Positions 53,094-60,965 of a stretch of 64,000 nucleotides of DNA are shown here, one piece after another (positions within the stretch are counted from its first letter, which is position 1; every line of letters starts with the position of its first letter). The stretch comes from Tistrella mobilis KA081020-065. Lineage in GTDB: Bacteria; Pseudomonadota; Alphaproteobacteria; Tistrellales; Tistrellaceae. Under the pieces are notes generated by a model. That model had not been told where the DNA came from. It did no database searches and worked only from the letters and a program-made list of their open reading frames with translations. The stretch is taken from contig NC_017956.1 in the NCBI RefSeq assembly GCF_000264455.2, positions 1,471,501 through 1,535,500 of the forward strand. The letters are read 5' to 3'. The translations under genes were made by a program, and so were the position numbers.

Positions 53094-54005
53094 ATGTTCG
53101 ACTGGAACGACCTCCGCTTCTTCCTGGAAGTCAGCCGCCGCGGCCGGCTGGTGACCGCTGCGCGTCATCTGGCGGTCGATCATACCACCGTCAGTCGGCG
53201 TATCCAGGCCCTGGAAGAGCGGATGAACACCAAGCTGTTCGATCGTACCCCCGCAGGCTACAGCCTGACACCGGCGGGCGCACAGCTGGTGGAATATGCC
53301 GAGGCGATGGAAACCACCGCCTTCGCCATCCAGGAAAGCATCGCGGGCCAGGATCTGCATCTGTCGGGCACCGTGCGGGTCGGGGCGCCTGAAGGCTTCG
53401 CCACGGCCTTTCTTGGGGCCCGGCTGCAACCCTTCTTCGCCACCCATCCGGGTATCCAGATCGATCTTGTGGCGGCGCCACGTTATCTCAGCCTGTCGAA
53501 GCGCGAAGCGGATCTGGCCATCGGGCTCGCCCGGCCGACCTCGGGCCGGCTGGTGGCGCGCAAGCTGACCGATTATCGCCTCTGTCTTTATGCGACGCCC
53601 GCCTATCTGGAGCGGGCCGGCACGCCCCGCACGCTGAAGGAGCTGGAGGGGCACGATTTCATCGGCTATGTCGACGACCTGATCTTCGCCCCCGAACTGC
53701 GCTATCTGGACAAGCTGGTCCGGGCGCCGCAGGTGGTGATGCGATCGACCAGCCTGGTGGTGCAGCGCGATGCGACGCTGGCCGGGCTCGGCCTCTGTAT
53801 CCTGCCCTGTTTCGTGGCGGCGACCGTGCCCGGGCTGGTGCCGGTGATGCCGCGCGAGACCAGCATCCAGCGCAGCTTCTGGCTGGTGACCCATGCCGAT
53901 CTGCGCGACATCGTTCGGGTGCGCACGGTTGCCGAATACATCCGCGATCTGGTCCGCCGGGAACAGGATCTGCTGATCGGCCGCGGGCTGGACGAGACGG
54001 CGTGA
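53094..54005 (+). CDS. LysR family regulator of the valine operon
   Basis: 303 residues. Winged HTH DLRFFLEVSRRGRLVTAARH, AVDHTTVSRRIQALEERMNT, then the effector domain (VGAPEGFATAFLGARLQ, GLGLCILPCFVAATVPGLV). It is divergent from mmsA and separated by a perfect inverted repeat, so it probably controls that operon. Confidence 0.9.
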   Translation: MFDWNDLRFFLEVSRRGRLVTAARHLAVDHTTVSRRIQALEERMNTKLFDRTPAGYSLTPAGAQLVEYAEAMETTAFAIQESIAGQDLHLSGTVRVGAPEGFATAFLGARLQPFFATHPGIQIDLVAAPRYLSLSKREADLAIGLARPTSGRLVARKLTDYRLCLYATPAYLERAGTPRTLKELEGHDFIGYVDDLIFAPELRYLDKLVRAPQVVMRSTSLVVQRDATLAGLGLCILPCFVAATVPGLVPVMPRETSIQRSFWLVTHADLRDIVRVRTVAEYIRDLVRREQDLLIGRGLDETA

Positions 54006-54139
54006 CCGGCCCCGCACGGTTCTGGACCGCCGGGCCGGTTTGCGCCTAGAGTCGGCTCCATGACAGGGTGTCTCGCGTTTCGGTTGGGGGCCGGGCGCAG
54101 AGCTGGCACAAGACGCGACGGCAGTGGGGGCAGGGGCAT

Positions 54140-55421
54140 ATGGACGGAGTAACCGGAGCGTCGTTCGGCGGCGTTGCGCAGAGCGCGTTCGGGGTGCTGG
54201 CGCTGGTGGCGCTGGCCTGGATGATCGGCCGGGCGCCGAAGGGAGTGCCCTGGCGGGCGGTGGGCATCGGCATCGTGATCCAGGTGGCGATCGCGCTGAT
54301 CCTGCTGAAACTGCCCCCGGTGCAGGCGGTGTTCGTCTGGATCAACCAGGCGGTTTCGGCCCTGGTCGCCGCCACCAAAGCCGGCACCTCCGTGGTCTTC
54401 GGCTATCTGGGGGGCGGTGCGGCCCCGTTCGAGGCAACCAATCCGGCCAATTCCTTCGTGCTCGCCTTTCAGGGCCTGCCGCTGATCCTGGTGGTGGGCG
54501 CCATTGCCGGGCTGCTTTATCACTGGGGCGTGATCCCGTTCTTCGTGCGCGCATTCTCCAGGCTGCTGCGCCGGACCATGGGCATCGGCGGCGCGGTGGG
54601 GGTATCGACCGCGGCCAATGTCTTCGTGGGCATGGTCGAGGCGCCGCTCTTCGTGCGGCCCTATCTGGCGCGACTGTCGAACCCCGAGCTGTTCATGGTG
54701 ATGACGGCGGGCCTCGCGACGCTGGCCGGCAATATGATGGTGCTTTATGCCGCCTTCCTGACCGGCACGGTCGAAGACCCGATCGGCCAGCTGCTGACCG
54801 CATCGCTGATCTCGGCGCCTGCGGCGCTGGTGGTGGCGATGGTCATGATGCCGCCGGCGCATGGCGAGCGGACTGTGGACGATGATGCGACCGCCCCGCC
54901 ATCGGATGCAGCGACCAGCCTGGAAGCGGCGGTCGATGGGGGTGATCAACGGCGTCAACCTGCTGATCAGCGTGGTGGCGATGCTGATCGCCGGCATCGC
55001 GCTCGCCGCCCTCGCCAACATGATCCTGGGCCTTGCCGGTGACGTCTGGGGCGCGCCGCTGACGCTGGAGCGGATGCTGGGCTGGATCATGGCGCCGGTC
55101 GCCTGGGCGATGGGGATGAGCTGGCCCGAAGCCCTGGCGGCGGGCCCGCTGCTCGGCACCAAGGTCGTGATCAACGAACTGGTCGCCTATCTGCAGTTCA
55201 CCGCCGACCCCTCGGCCTTCAGCCCGCGTGCACGGGTGATCCTGACCTATGCCCTGGGCAGCTTCGCCAATATCGGCAGCCTGGGCATCATGATCGGCGG
55301 CATGGTGGCCATGGTGCCGGAACGCCGCACCGACATCGTCCGGCTGGCGCCGCTGTCGCTGGTGTCGGGCACGATCGCGACCTGCATGACCGGCGCGGTG
55401 GTGGGGCTGGTGGTCTGGTGA
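54140..55421 (+). pseudogene. CNT-family (NupC-like) nucleoside transporter, frameshifted
   Basis: A concentrative nucleoside transporter split between two frames. The first part (54140 to about 54940) has GVLALVALAWMIGRAPKGVP, NPANSFVLAFQGLPLILVVG, GMVEAPLFVRPYL and MTAGLATLAGNMMVLYAAFL; the second part has GVNLLISVVAMLIAGIALAA, GTKVVINELVAYLQF and YALGSFANIGSLGIMIGGMV. Removing one G from the GGGGG run at 54938-54942 restores a continuous 426-residue NupC-type reading frame (AVDGVINGVNLL). It could be a real inactivation, slippage or a sequencing error. Confidence 0.85.
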
Positions 55422-55569
55422 TCTTGAACTGCGATATGTCTGCAAAGATTCTGCAATTTTTGGTTGATGGTGATTGGTGATTCAAAATATCATCATCCCA
55501 AGACGATGGCCTGTCGCGACAAAGACGACAACGGTCAACCGCTGACCATCATGCGCCGTCGGACCTGAT

Positions 55570-55670
55570 GCCGGAGTGGTGAAACTGGCAGACACCGGAA
55601 GTGCGGCCCTGGTCGTTCTTCCGCCGGGGCCTTCGTGTCCTTGCAGGTTCAAGTCCTGCCTCCGGCACCA
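55570..55670 (+). tRNA. Leucine-type tRNA-like gene with aberrant anticodon arm (possible pseudo-tRNA)
   Basis: 101 nt including an encoded CCA. The acceptor GCCGGAG/CTCCGGC (7 perfect pairs), A discriminator, D-arm (GTG/CAC with AAACTGGCAGA loop) and T-arm GCAGG-TTCAAGT-CCTGC are intact and look like class II leucine tRNA. But 47 nt lie between D-arm and T-stem, about 15 more than normal. The only good 5-bp anticodon stem (GGAAG/CTTCC, 55597-55601 with 55618-55622) closes a 16-nt loop that contains no A, so no leucine anticodon is possible. Confidence 0.6.
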
Positions 55671-55764
55671 CCTTCCTCTTCCGCTCAAGTGCTGCCCTGA
55701 TGATTGTGCCGTCCTGCCGACAGTCGATGGGGCACCCCTGCGTCGATTTCGAGGAACGTGCCCG

Positions 55765-57792
55765 ATGACCGATGCCGTGCTGGTCTTCCCGCCCTCCTAT
55801 TACCCGTGGTTCGTGGCACCCGGCCTGTCGCACCTTACCGCCTGGTTGCGGTCGCGCGGCTGGCAGGTGGTACAGCGCGACGCCAACATCCCCGCGATCG
55901 AGCATGCGCTGCGCCCCGATGCGCTGGCCCGCGCCGACGCCCCGGCCGAGCTGGTGTCGGGGATCGGCCCGGCGCTCGCCACCATGCGCGACTGGCAGGC
56001 GCATCACGCGCTTGAACCCTATCTCGCCGCCAAGCAGGTGATCGAACAGGCCTCGCTGGTGATCGATGCGGCGGTGCCCGACACCTTCCGCATCTTCCGC
56101 AACACGCTGCAATACATCTCGGCCCATGATGCCCGCCGGCGTGCGGGGGTGATGGCGGCGGTGCGCGACCGCGAAACCCATCTCTTCCACGACTATTACC
56201 GCGACGTCGAGGTACCGGCGATCCGGGCGCTGCAGCCGCGGCTGGTCGGGCTGTCGGTGAACGACCATCACCAGCTGATCCCGTCGATGGTGCTGGCCTC
56301 GATGCTGCGCGAGGCGCTGCCCGACACCCATATCACCATCGGCGGCAATCTGATCGCGCGGCTGAAGACCTCGCTGGAAGCCGACGAACCCGAGACCGCA
56401 GCGCTCTACTCCGTGGTCGACAGCTTCATCCATCACGAGGGCGAACAGCCGCTGGACCAGCTGCTCCAGGAACTGGTCCATGGCCGGGTCGCCAACCGGC
56501 CGGTGCCGCAAGTGATCCGTTTCGACGGCACGCGGCCGGTCTCCGGCCCGCCCTCCATGCCGATCGCGCTCGACCGCCTGCCGCGGCCCGACCCCGAGGC
56601 CTATGCGCCCTGGACGCCCGAGCCGGTGACGGCACTGAACATCTATCGCGGCTGCTATTACTCGGGGATCTGCAGCTTCTGCGACATTAACGAGGGCTAT
56701 GACAGCGTCACCCACGAGACCCAGCCCGACGGGGCGGTGAAGGTGAAGTTCCGCAAGCGCCTCCGGCCGATCGAGATGGTTGCCGAGGATCTGGCGGTCT
56801 GGCATGGCGAGACCGGCCGCACCCGGTTCAGCTTCACCGATGAATGGTTTCGGGTCTCGGAAATGCTGGAACTGGGGGAACACCTGGCCAGGCGCGGCCT
56901 CTCCGAGATCCATTGGGAGGCCTATGCGCGGTTCGAGCGCGCCTATCTGGAGCCCGATACCTGCGTGCAGATCCGCGAGGCCGGCGGGCGCTTCCTGCAA
57001 TTCGGGCTGGAGAGCATCGCGCCCGCCACATTGAAGGCGATGAAGAAGGGCAACACGCCCGACGAATATGCCCGCAGCCTGGCCAATACCACCGCGGCGG
57101 GCATCTGGAACCATGTCTTCTTCATCGTGGGCTATCCGGGTGAGCCCATCCACCATGTCCTGCCGCTGTTCCGCTTCCTGACCGAGAAGGGGCGGGACGT
57201 GCTGACCGTGAAGCCGACCCGCTTTCAGCTGGCCCGACGCGCACCTCTGATCCACTCCCCGCCCGAGGGTATCGAGGTGGTGCCCGAGGCCGATTGGGAT
57301 TTTTTCATCAACATCCCATTCCAGTACAGCCAGAGCTGGTGGTGCAAGCGCTGCCGCACCGAACTTGCCGAGGACGCCATGGTCATGAAGCAGGGCCGGC
57401 CGAAATGCGCTGCCTGCAACAGCTGGGCCGAACGCTGGGCGCCCCTCAGCCGCAAGGCGGTCGACGGGATCTATACCCTGTCGGAAGTGCTGTGCGAGCG
57501 GCACTGGTCGCATCCGGCCACCAGCCTGTTCCCCTATGTGGCGCGGCTGTTCCTGTCGGAAGCACAGATGACCGACTTCGCCGCCCGCCTGCCCAGGCTG
57601 TCGACGGTCGATGAGTCGGCGATCGATCAGGCGCTGGTCAAGGTCCGCGGCGCGCTTGCCCGCGAGGCCGAGATGATCGACGGCATCGGCCGGGTCTATG
57701 CCGACAGCGGCTTGAAACTGCCGAAAAAATTCGACGGCTATGACGATTTCCTGGACCATTGCATGGCCTGGACGGAAGCGGCGGCGGCCTGA
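55765..57792 (+). CDS. Uncharacterised radical SAM protein with B12-binding-like N-terminus and Cys4 knuckle
   Basis: 675 residues. An N-terminal Rossmann-like region resembles B12-binding domains of BchE-type radical SAM proteins (LVGLSVNDHHQLIPSMVLAS, ITIGGN). The radical SAM core follows: cluster motif Cys297, Cys303, Cys306 (RGCYYSGICSFCDIN), which is CX5CX2C instead of CX3CX2C. FSFTDEWFRV, LQFGLESIAP and FFIVGYPGE are core strands. Near the end, Cys527/Cys530 and Cys548/Cys551 (WWCKRC, KCAACNSW) could bind zinc or a second cluster. Start at 55765 has a GAGGAA site. It lies 94 bp after the tRNA-like gene. Substrate unknown. Confidence 0.85.
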   Translation: MTDAVLVFPPSYYPWFVAPGLSHLTAWLRSRGWQVVQRDANIPAIEHALRPDALARADAPAELVSGIGPALATMRDWQAHHALEPYLAAKQVIEQASLVIDAAVPDTFRIFRNTLQYISAHDARRRAGVMAAVRDRETHLFHDYYRDVEVPAIRALQPRLVGLSVNDHHQLIPSMVLASMLREALPDTHITIGGNLIARLKTSLEADEPETAALYSVVDSFIHHEGEQPLDQLLQELVHGRVANRPVPQVIRFDGTRPVSGPPSMPIALDRLPRPDPEAYAPWTPEPVTALNIYRGCYYSGICSFCDINEGYDSVTHETQPDGAVKVKFRKRLRPIEMVAEDLAVWHGETGRTRFSFTDEWFRVSEMLELGEHLARRGLSEIHWEAYARFERAYLEPDTCVQIREAGGRFLQFGLESIAPATLKAMKKGNTPDEYARSLANTTAAGIWNHVFFIVGYPGEPIHHVLPLFRFLTEKGRDVLTVKPTRFQLARRAPLIHSPPEGIEVVPEADWDFFINIPFQYSQSWWCKRCRTELAEDAMVMKQGRPKCAACNSWAERWAPLSRKAVDGIYTLSEVLCERHWSHPATSLFPYVARLFLSEAQMTDFAARLPRLSTVDESAIDQALVKVRGALAREAEMIDGIGRVYADSGLKLPKKFDGYDDFLDHCMAWTEAAAA

Positions 57793-57844
57793 CCCTGCGC
57801 TTGATCAGTCGACGCAGGCTCAGCTGTCGGGCAATATGCGCGGA

Positions 57845-57867
57845 CAGACGTTTTGAACGAACGTCTG
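57845..57867. promoter_or_regulatory. TetR-type operator upstream of acyl-CoA catabolic operon
   Basis: CAGACGTT-ttgaacg-AACGTCTG is a perfect 8+7+8 inverted repeat with a nested CGTT-TTG-AACG, 86 bp before the phosphotransferase gene start. The size and symmetry fit a TetR-family repressor site. Confidence 0.6.
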
Positions 57868-57953
57868 AATGACAGAGCCGCCGCGCATCTTCCGGCAGGG
57901 CATCCGCCCGCCGGGCGGGCCGAGGCGGCCGCCCAGCGGAGGAATGCCCGTCG

Positions 57954-58994
57954 ATGACCGCCGATCCCTTCGACCTGGCCCGGCCAGAGGTGCAGGACCG
58001 CCTGACCGCATACCTGGAACGGGCGGTGCCCGGCTTTCGCGGCCCCGCGCGCCTGCATCGCTTCACCAATGGCCAGTCGAACCCGACCTTCCGGCTGGAT
58101 ACCGATGGCGGGTCCTATGTGCTGCGCAAGCAGCCGGCCGGCAAGCTGCTGCCCAAGGCCCATCAGATCGATCGCGAATACCGGGTGCTCTCGGCGCTGG
58201 GGCCCACGCCCGTGCCGGTGCCGGCGGCGCTGCATTACTGCGAGGACGCATCGATCCTGGGCACGCCCTTCTATCTGATGGGGCATGTGGCGGGTGCCAC
58301 CTTCGGCGATATGCGCCTGCCGGAGCTGACGCCCGATCAGCGCCGCACCGTGTGCTTCCGGCTGATCGAGACGCTCGCCGCCCTGCACGAGGTGGATGTG
58401 GCGGCGGTCGGGTTGGGCGATTACGGCCGGCCGGGCGGGTTCTACGAGCGGCAGATCGCGGTCTGGACCCGCAATTACCGCGCGGCCGAGACCGACCGGA
58501 TCGAGGGTATGGAAGCCCTGATCGCCTGGCTGCCGGCCAATATGCCCAAGGACCCCGAGCGCACCACCCTGGTCCATGGCGATTTCCGGCTGGAAAACTG
58601 CATCGCGGCCGAAGACGGCTCCGAGATCCGCGCCGTGCTCGACTGGGAGCTGTCGACCCTGGGCGAGCCGCTGGCTGATCTGGGCTATCATCTGATGCAC
58701 CACTACATGCCGGCGGATGACTTCGGCGGCTATGTCGGCATCGATATCGCAGCCCTCGGCCTGCCGGCAGAGGCCGAGCTGCTGGACCATTACGCCCGGC
58801 TGACAGGGCGGCCGGCGATCAACGACTGGACCTTCCACGTCGCCTTCGCGCTGTTCCGTTCGGTCGGCATCCTGCAAGGGGTCTATGCCCGCGCCCTGCA
58901 GGGCAATGCCTCGTCGCCTTACGCACTTGAACGCGGCCGCAAGGCCCGGCTGGTGGCCGATGTCGGCCGCCGGCTGATCGAGGCGCGCGGCTGA
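57954..58994 (+). CDS. Aminoglycoside phosphotransferase-fold kinase (ACAD10/11-type)
   Basis: 346 residues, protein-kinase-like fold: LHRFTNGQSNPTFRLDTD (nucleotide loop), YVLRKQPAGKLLPKAHQIDR with the ATP Lys, the catalytic loop LVHGDFRLENCI and metal Asp in VLDWELSTLGEPLADLG. The sequence is of the ACAD10/11-associated kinase type, which in some organisms phosphorylates hydroxyacyl-CoA for gamma- or 4-hydroxy acid degradation. It heads the four-gene cluster; drug resistance is unlikely. Confidence 0.85.
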   Translation: MTADPFDLARPEVQDRLTAYLERAVPGFRGPARLHRFTNGQSNPTFRLDTDGGSYVLRKQPAGKLLPKAHQIDREYRVLSALGPTPVPVPAALHYCEDASILGTPFYLMGHVAGATFGDMRLPELTPDQRRTVCFRLIETLAALHEVDVAAVGLGDYGRPGGFYERQIAVWTRNYRAAETDRIEGMEALIAWLPANMPKDPERTTLVHGDFRLENCIAAEDGSEIRAVLDWELSTLGEPLADLGYHLMHHYMPADDFGGYVGIDIAALGLPAEAELLDHYARLTGRPAINDWTFHVAFALFRSVGILQGVYARALQGNASSPYALERGRKARLVADVGRRLIEARG

Positions 58995-59042
58995 CCTTTG
59001 CCTATACGTTCCGCTTTCCAAAACGATCAGACCCGGGAACCA

Positions 59043-59822
59043 ATGATGACCACGCCCACCCGCAACACCTTCGACGTCGCCGGCCGCGGCATCCTGATCA
59101 CCGGCGCCAGCCAGGGGCTGGGGGCGAATTTCGCCCGCACGCTTGCGGCCCATGGCGCGAAGCTGGTGCTTGCCGCCCGCCAGGTGTCGAAGCTCGAAGC
59201 GCTTCAGGCCGAGATCGAGGCGGCCGGCGGCAGTGCCGCAACCGTGGCCATGGACGTGACCTCGGGTGCCGCCGCCATCGATGCCGCAATCGCCGAGACG
59301 GCCGAGAAGCTGGGTGGGCGGATCGACGTGCTGATCAACAATGCCGGCATCGCCGTATCCAAGCCCTTCCTGAAGCTGACGGAAGAGGATTGGGATGCGA
59401 CGGTCGACACCAATCTGAAGGGCGCTTTCCTGGTCGCCCAGGCGGTGGCGAAGCGGATGGTCGAGACCGGCGGCGGCAGCATCGTCAACATCGCTTCGGT
59501 GCTGGGAACCGAGGTGATGGGCAATCTGGTGCCCTATTGCGCGTCGAAGGCCGGCGTCAACCACATGACCCGGGCCATGGCGCTGGAACTGGCCCGCTAC
59601 AACATCCGGGTCAATGCGATCGCCCCCGGCTATATCGAAACCGACATCAACGCCTCGTTCTTCGAGACCGAGGGCGGCCAGAAGCTGCTGCGCAAGGTGG
59701 CCCAGCGCAAGCTGGGGGCTGCGGTCGATCTGGACGGCGCGCTGCTGCTGCTGTCGTCGGACGCTTCAGCCTTCATGACCGGGTCGGTCGTCACCGTCGA
59801 CGGCGGCTTCGGTCTGGCGTAA
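59043..59822 (+). CDS. Short-chain dehydrogenase/reductase
   Basis: 259 residues, classical SDR: nucleotide site LITGASQGLGANFART, NNAG, catalytic Ser in IVNIASVLGTE and Tyr-Lys in VPYCASKAGVNHMTR, cofactor-end VTVDGGFGLA. Coenzyme is probably NAD(P)H; the substrate would be a 3-hydroxyacyl or ketone within this catabolic cluster. GGGAA upstream; starts at either of two adjacent ATGs. Confidence 0.92.
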   Translation: MMTTPTRNTFDVAGRGILITGASQGLGANFARTLAAHGAKLVLAARQVSKLEALQAEIEAAGGSAATVAMDVTSGAAAIDAAIAETAEKLGGRIDVLINNAGIAVSKPFLKLTEEDWDATVDTNLKGAFLVAQAVAKRMVETGGGSIVNIASVLGTEVMGNLVPYCASKAGVNHMTRAMALELARYNIRVNAIAPGYIETDINASFFETEGGQKLLRKVAQRKLGAAVDLDGALLLLSSDASAFMTGSVVTVDGGFGLA

Positions 59823-59919
59823 TCTCTGACCCCATGTCACGGGCCGCTTCCACATACCTTCACTCTTTCGGGGTGCGCTTCTCCGGCGGCCCCGGTCCGT
59901 TCGCTGCGCCGGGCGGCGC

Positions 59920-60924
59920 ATGACCGACACCGGCGGGCGGGCCCTGATTTTCCGGCGTTTCGGCGACCCGGCCGAGGTGCTGGCGCTGGAGGCGCAGCCC
60001 GCACCGGCACCGGCTGCCGGAGAGGCGGTGGTCGCCATGACCCATCGCTCGATCAATCCTTCGGACCTGATCCCGATCACCGGCGCCTATGCCCATCGCG
60101 TGGCGCCGCCGCGTATCGCGGGGTACGAGGGCGTCGGCATCGTCGAACGGGCGCCGGGCGGCTCGGCTCTGGCCCCCGGCGACCGGGTGCTGGCGCTGCG
60201 CGGCAGCGGTACCTGGGCCAGTCGGGTGACGGCGCCGGCGTCGTTCTGCGTGGCCGTGCCGGCGGCCATTTCCGACGAGGCCGCGGCCCAGGCCTATATC
60301 AATCCGCTGACCGCCTGGGCGCTGCTGGCCCACGAACTGGCCCTGCCGGCCGGTGCGGTGATCGCGATCGATGCCGCCGGATCGGCCTTCGGAGCCTGTG
60401 TGCTGGCCTTCGCCCGGCGGCATGGCTGGCAGGTGGTGGCGGTGACCACGGCGGCGGCACGAACAGGTGCCCTGCAGGCGGCCGGCGCTGCCGCTGTGGT
60501 GGTGACCGAAGCGGGCGAGCCGGCGGTGGAGCTGGCGGTCCGGCTGCGCCGGGCCGCGGGCGGGCGGATCGATGCCGGGCTGGACGCCGTGGGCGGCGAG
60601 ATCGGGACGGGCGTGGCGCTTGCCGTGTCGGCGGGCGGCGCGTTCCGCTTCTATGGCCTGCTTTCCGGCCGCAGCCTTGGGGCTGGTCTTGCCGGAGAGG
60701 TCGCATCCGGTGTAACGGTAAGACCGTTCTGGTTGCGGCATTGGCAGGATCAGGCCGGCGCCGATGCCTGGCGGGATGGCTTTGCGGAGATCTTCGATGC
60801 CATCCGGTCGGGCGATCTGTGCCTGCCGGCCGAGGCGGCCTTCGCGCTCGACGACTGGCGGGCGGCGCTGGCCGCGGCCGGGCGCCGCGACCGTCGGGGC
60901 AAGATCCTGCTGACGGGCGGCTGA
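59920..60924 (+). CDS. Zinc-independent MDR (quinone oxidoreductase-like) dehydrogenase
   Basis: 334 residues. GroES-like N-terminus (THRSINPSDLIPITGAYAHR, APPRIAGYEGVGIVER, GDRVLAL) and Rossmann fold (AIDAAGSAFGACVLAFARRH) typical of the quinone oxidoreductase/enoyl reductase branch; no catalytic zinc ligands are seen. It probably reduces an enoyl or enone intermediate. Part of the 57.9-62.6 kb cluster. Confidence 0.87.
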   Translation: MTDTGGRALIFRRFGDPAEVLALEAQPAPAPAAGEAVVAMTHRSINPSDLIPITGAYAHRVAPPRIAGYEGVGIVERAPGGSALAPGDRVLALRGSGTWASRVTAPASFCVAVPAAISDEAAAQAYINPLTAWALLAHELALPAGAVIAIDAAGSAFGACVLAFARRHGWQVVAVTTAAARTGALQAAGAAAVVVTEAGEPAVELAVRLRRAAGGRIDAGLDAVGGEIGTGVALAVSAGGAFRFYGLLSGRSLGAGLAGEVASGVTVRPFWLRHWQDQAGADAWRDGFAEIFDAIRSGDLCLPAEAAFALDDWRAALAAAGRRDRRGKILLTGG

Positions 60925-60965
60925 CATCGCCCGCGCGGCCTGCCCCATCCGAGGGGAGATGCGCA

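Noticed and set aside
55576-55764. Upstream in-frame extension of the radical SAM gene beginning MVKLADTGS
   Set aside because: It is the translated tRNA-like gene; the real start at 55765 has a GAGGAA ribosome-binding site.
55549-57759. 736-codon minus-strand frame opposite the radical SAM gene
   Set aside because: Its C-terminal end (PEAGLEPART...) is a classic mis-translation across a tRNA gene; no domain in the rest.
57954-58994. Aminoglycoside resistance gene
   Set aside because: It belongs to the ACAD10/11-associated kinase type and sits in an acyl-CoA catabolic cluster; no drug-resistance context.
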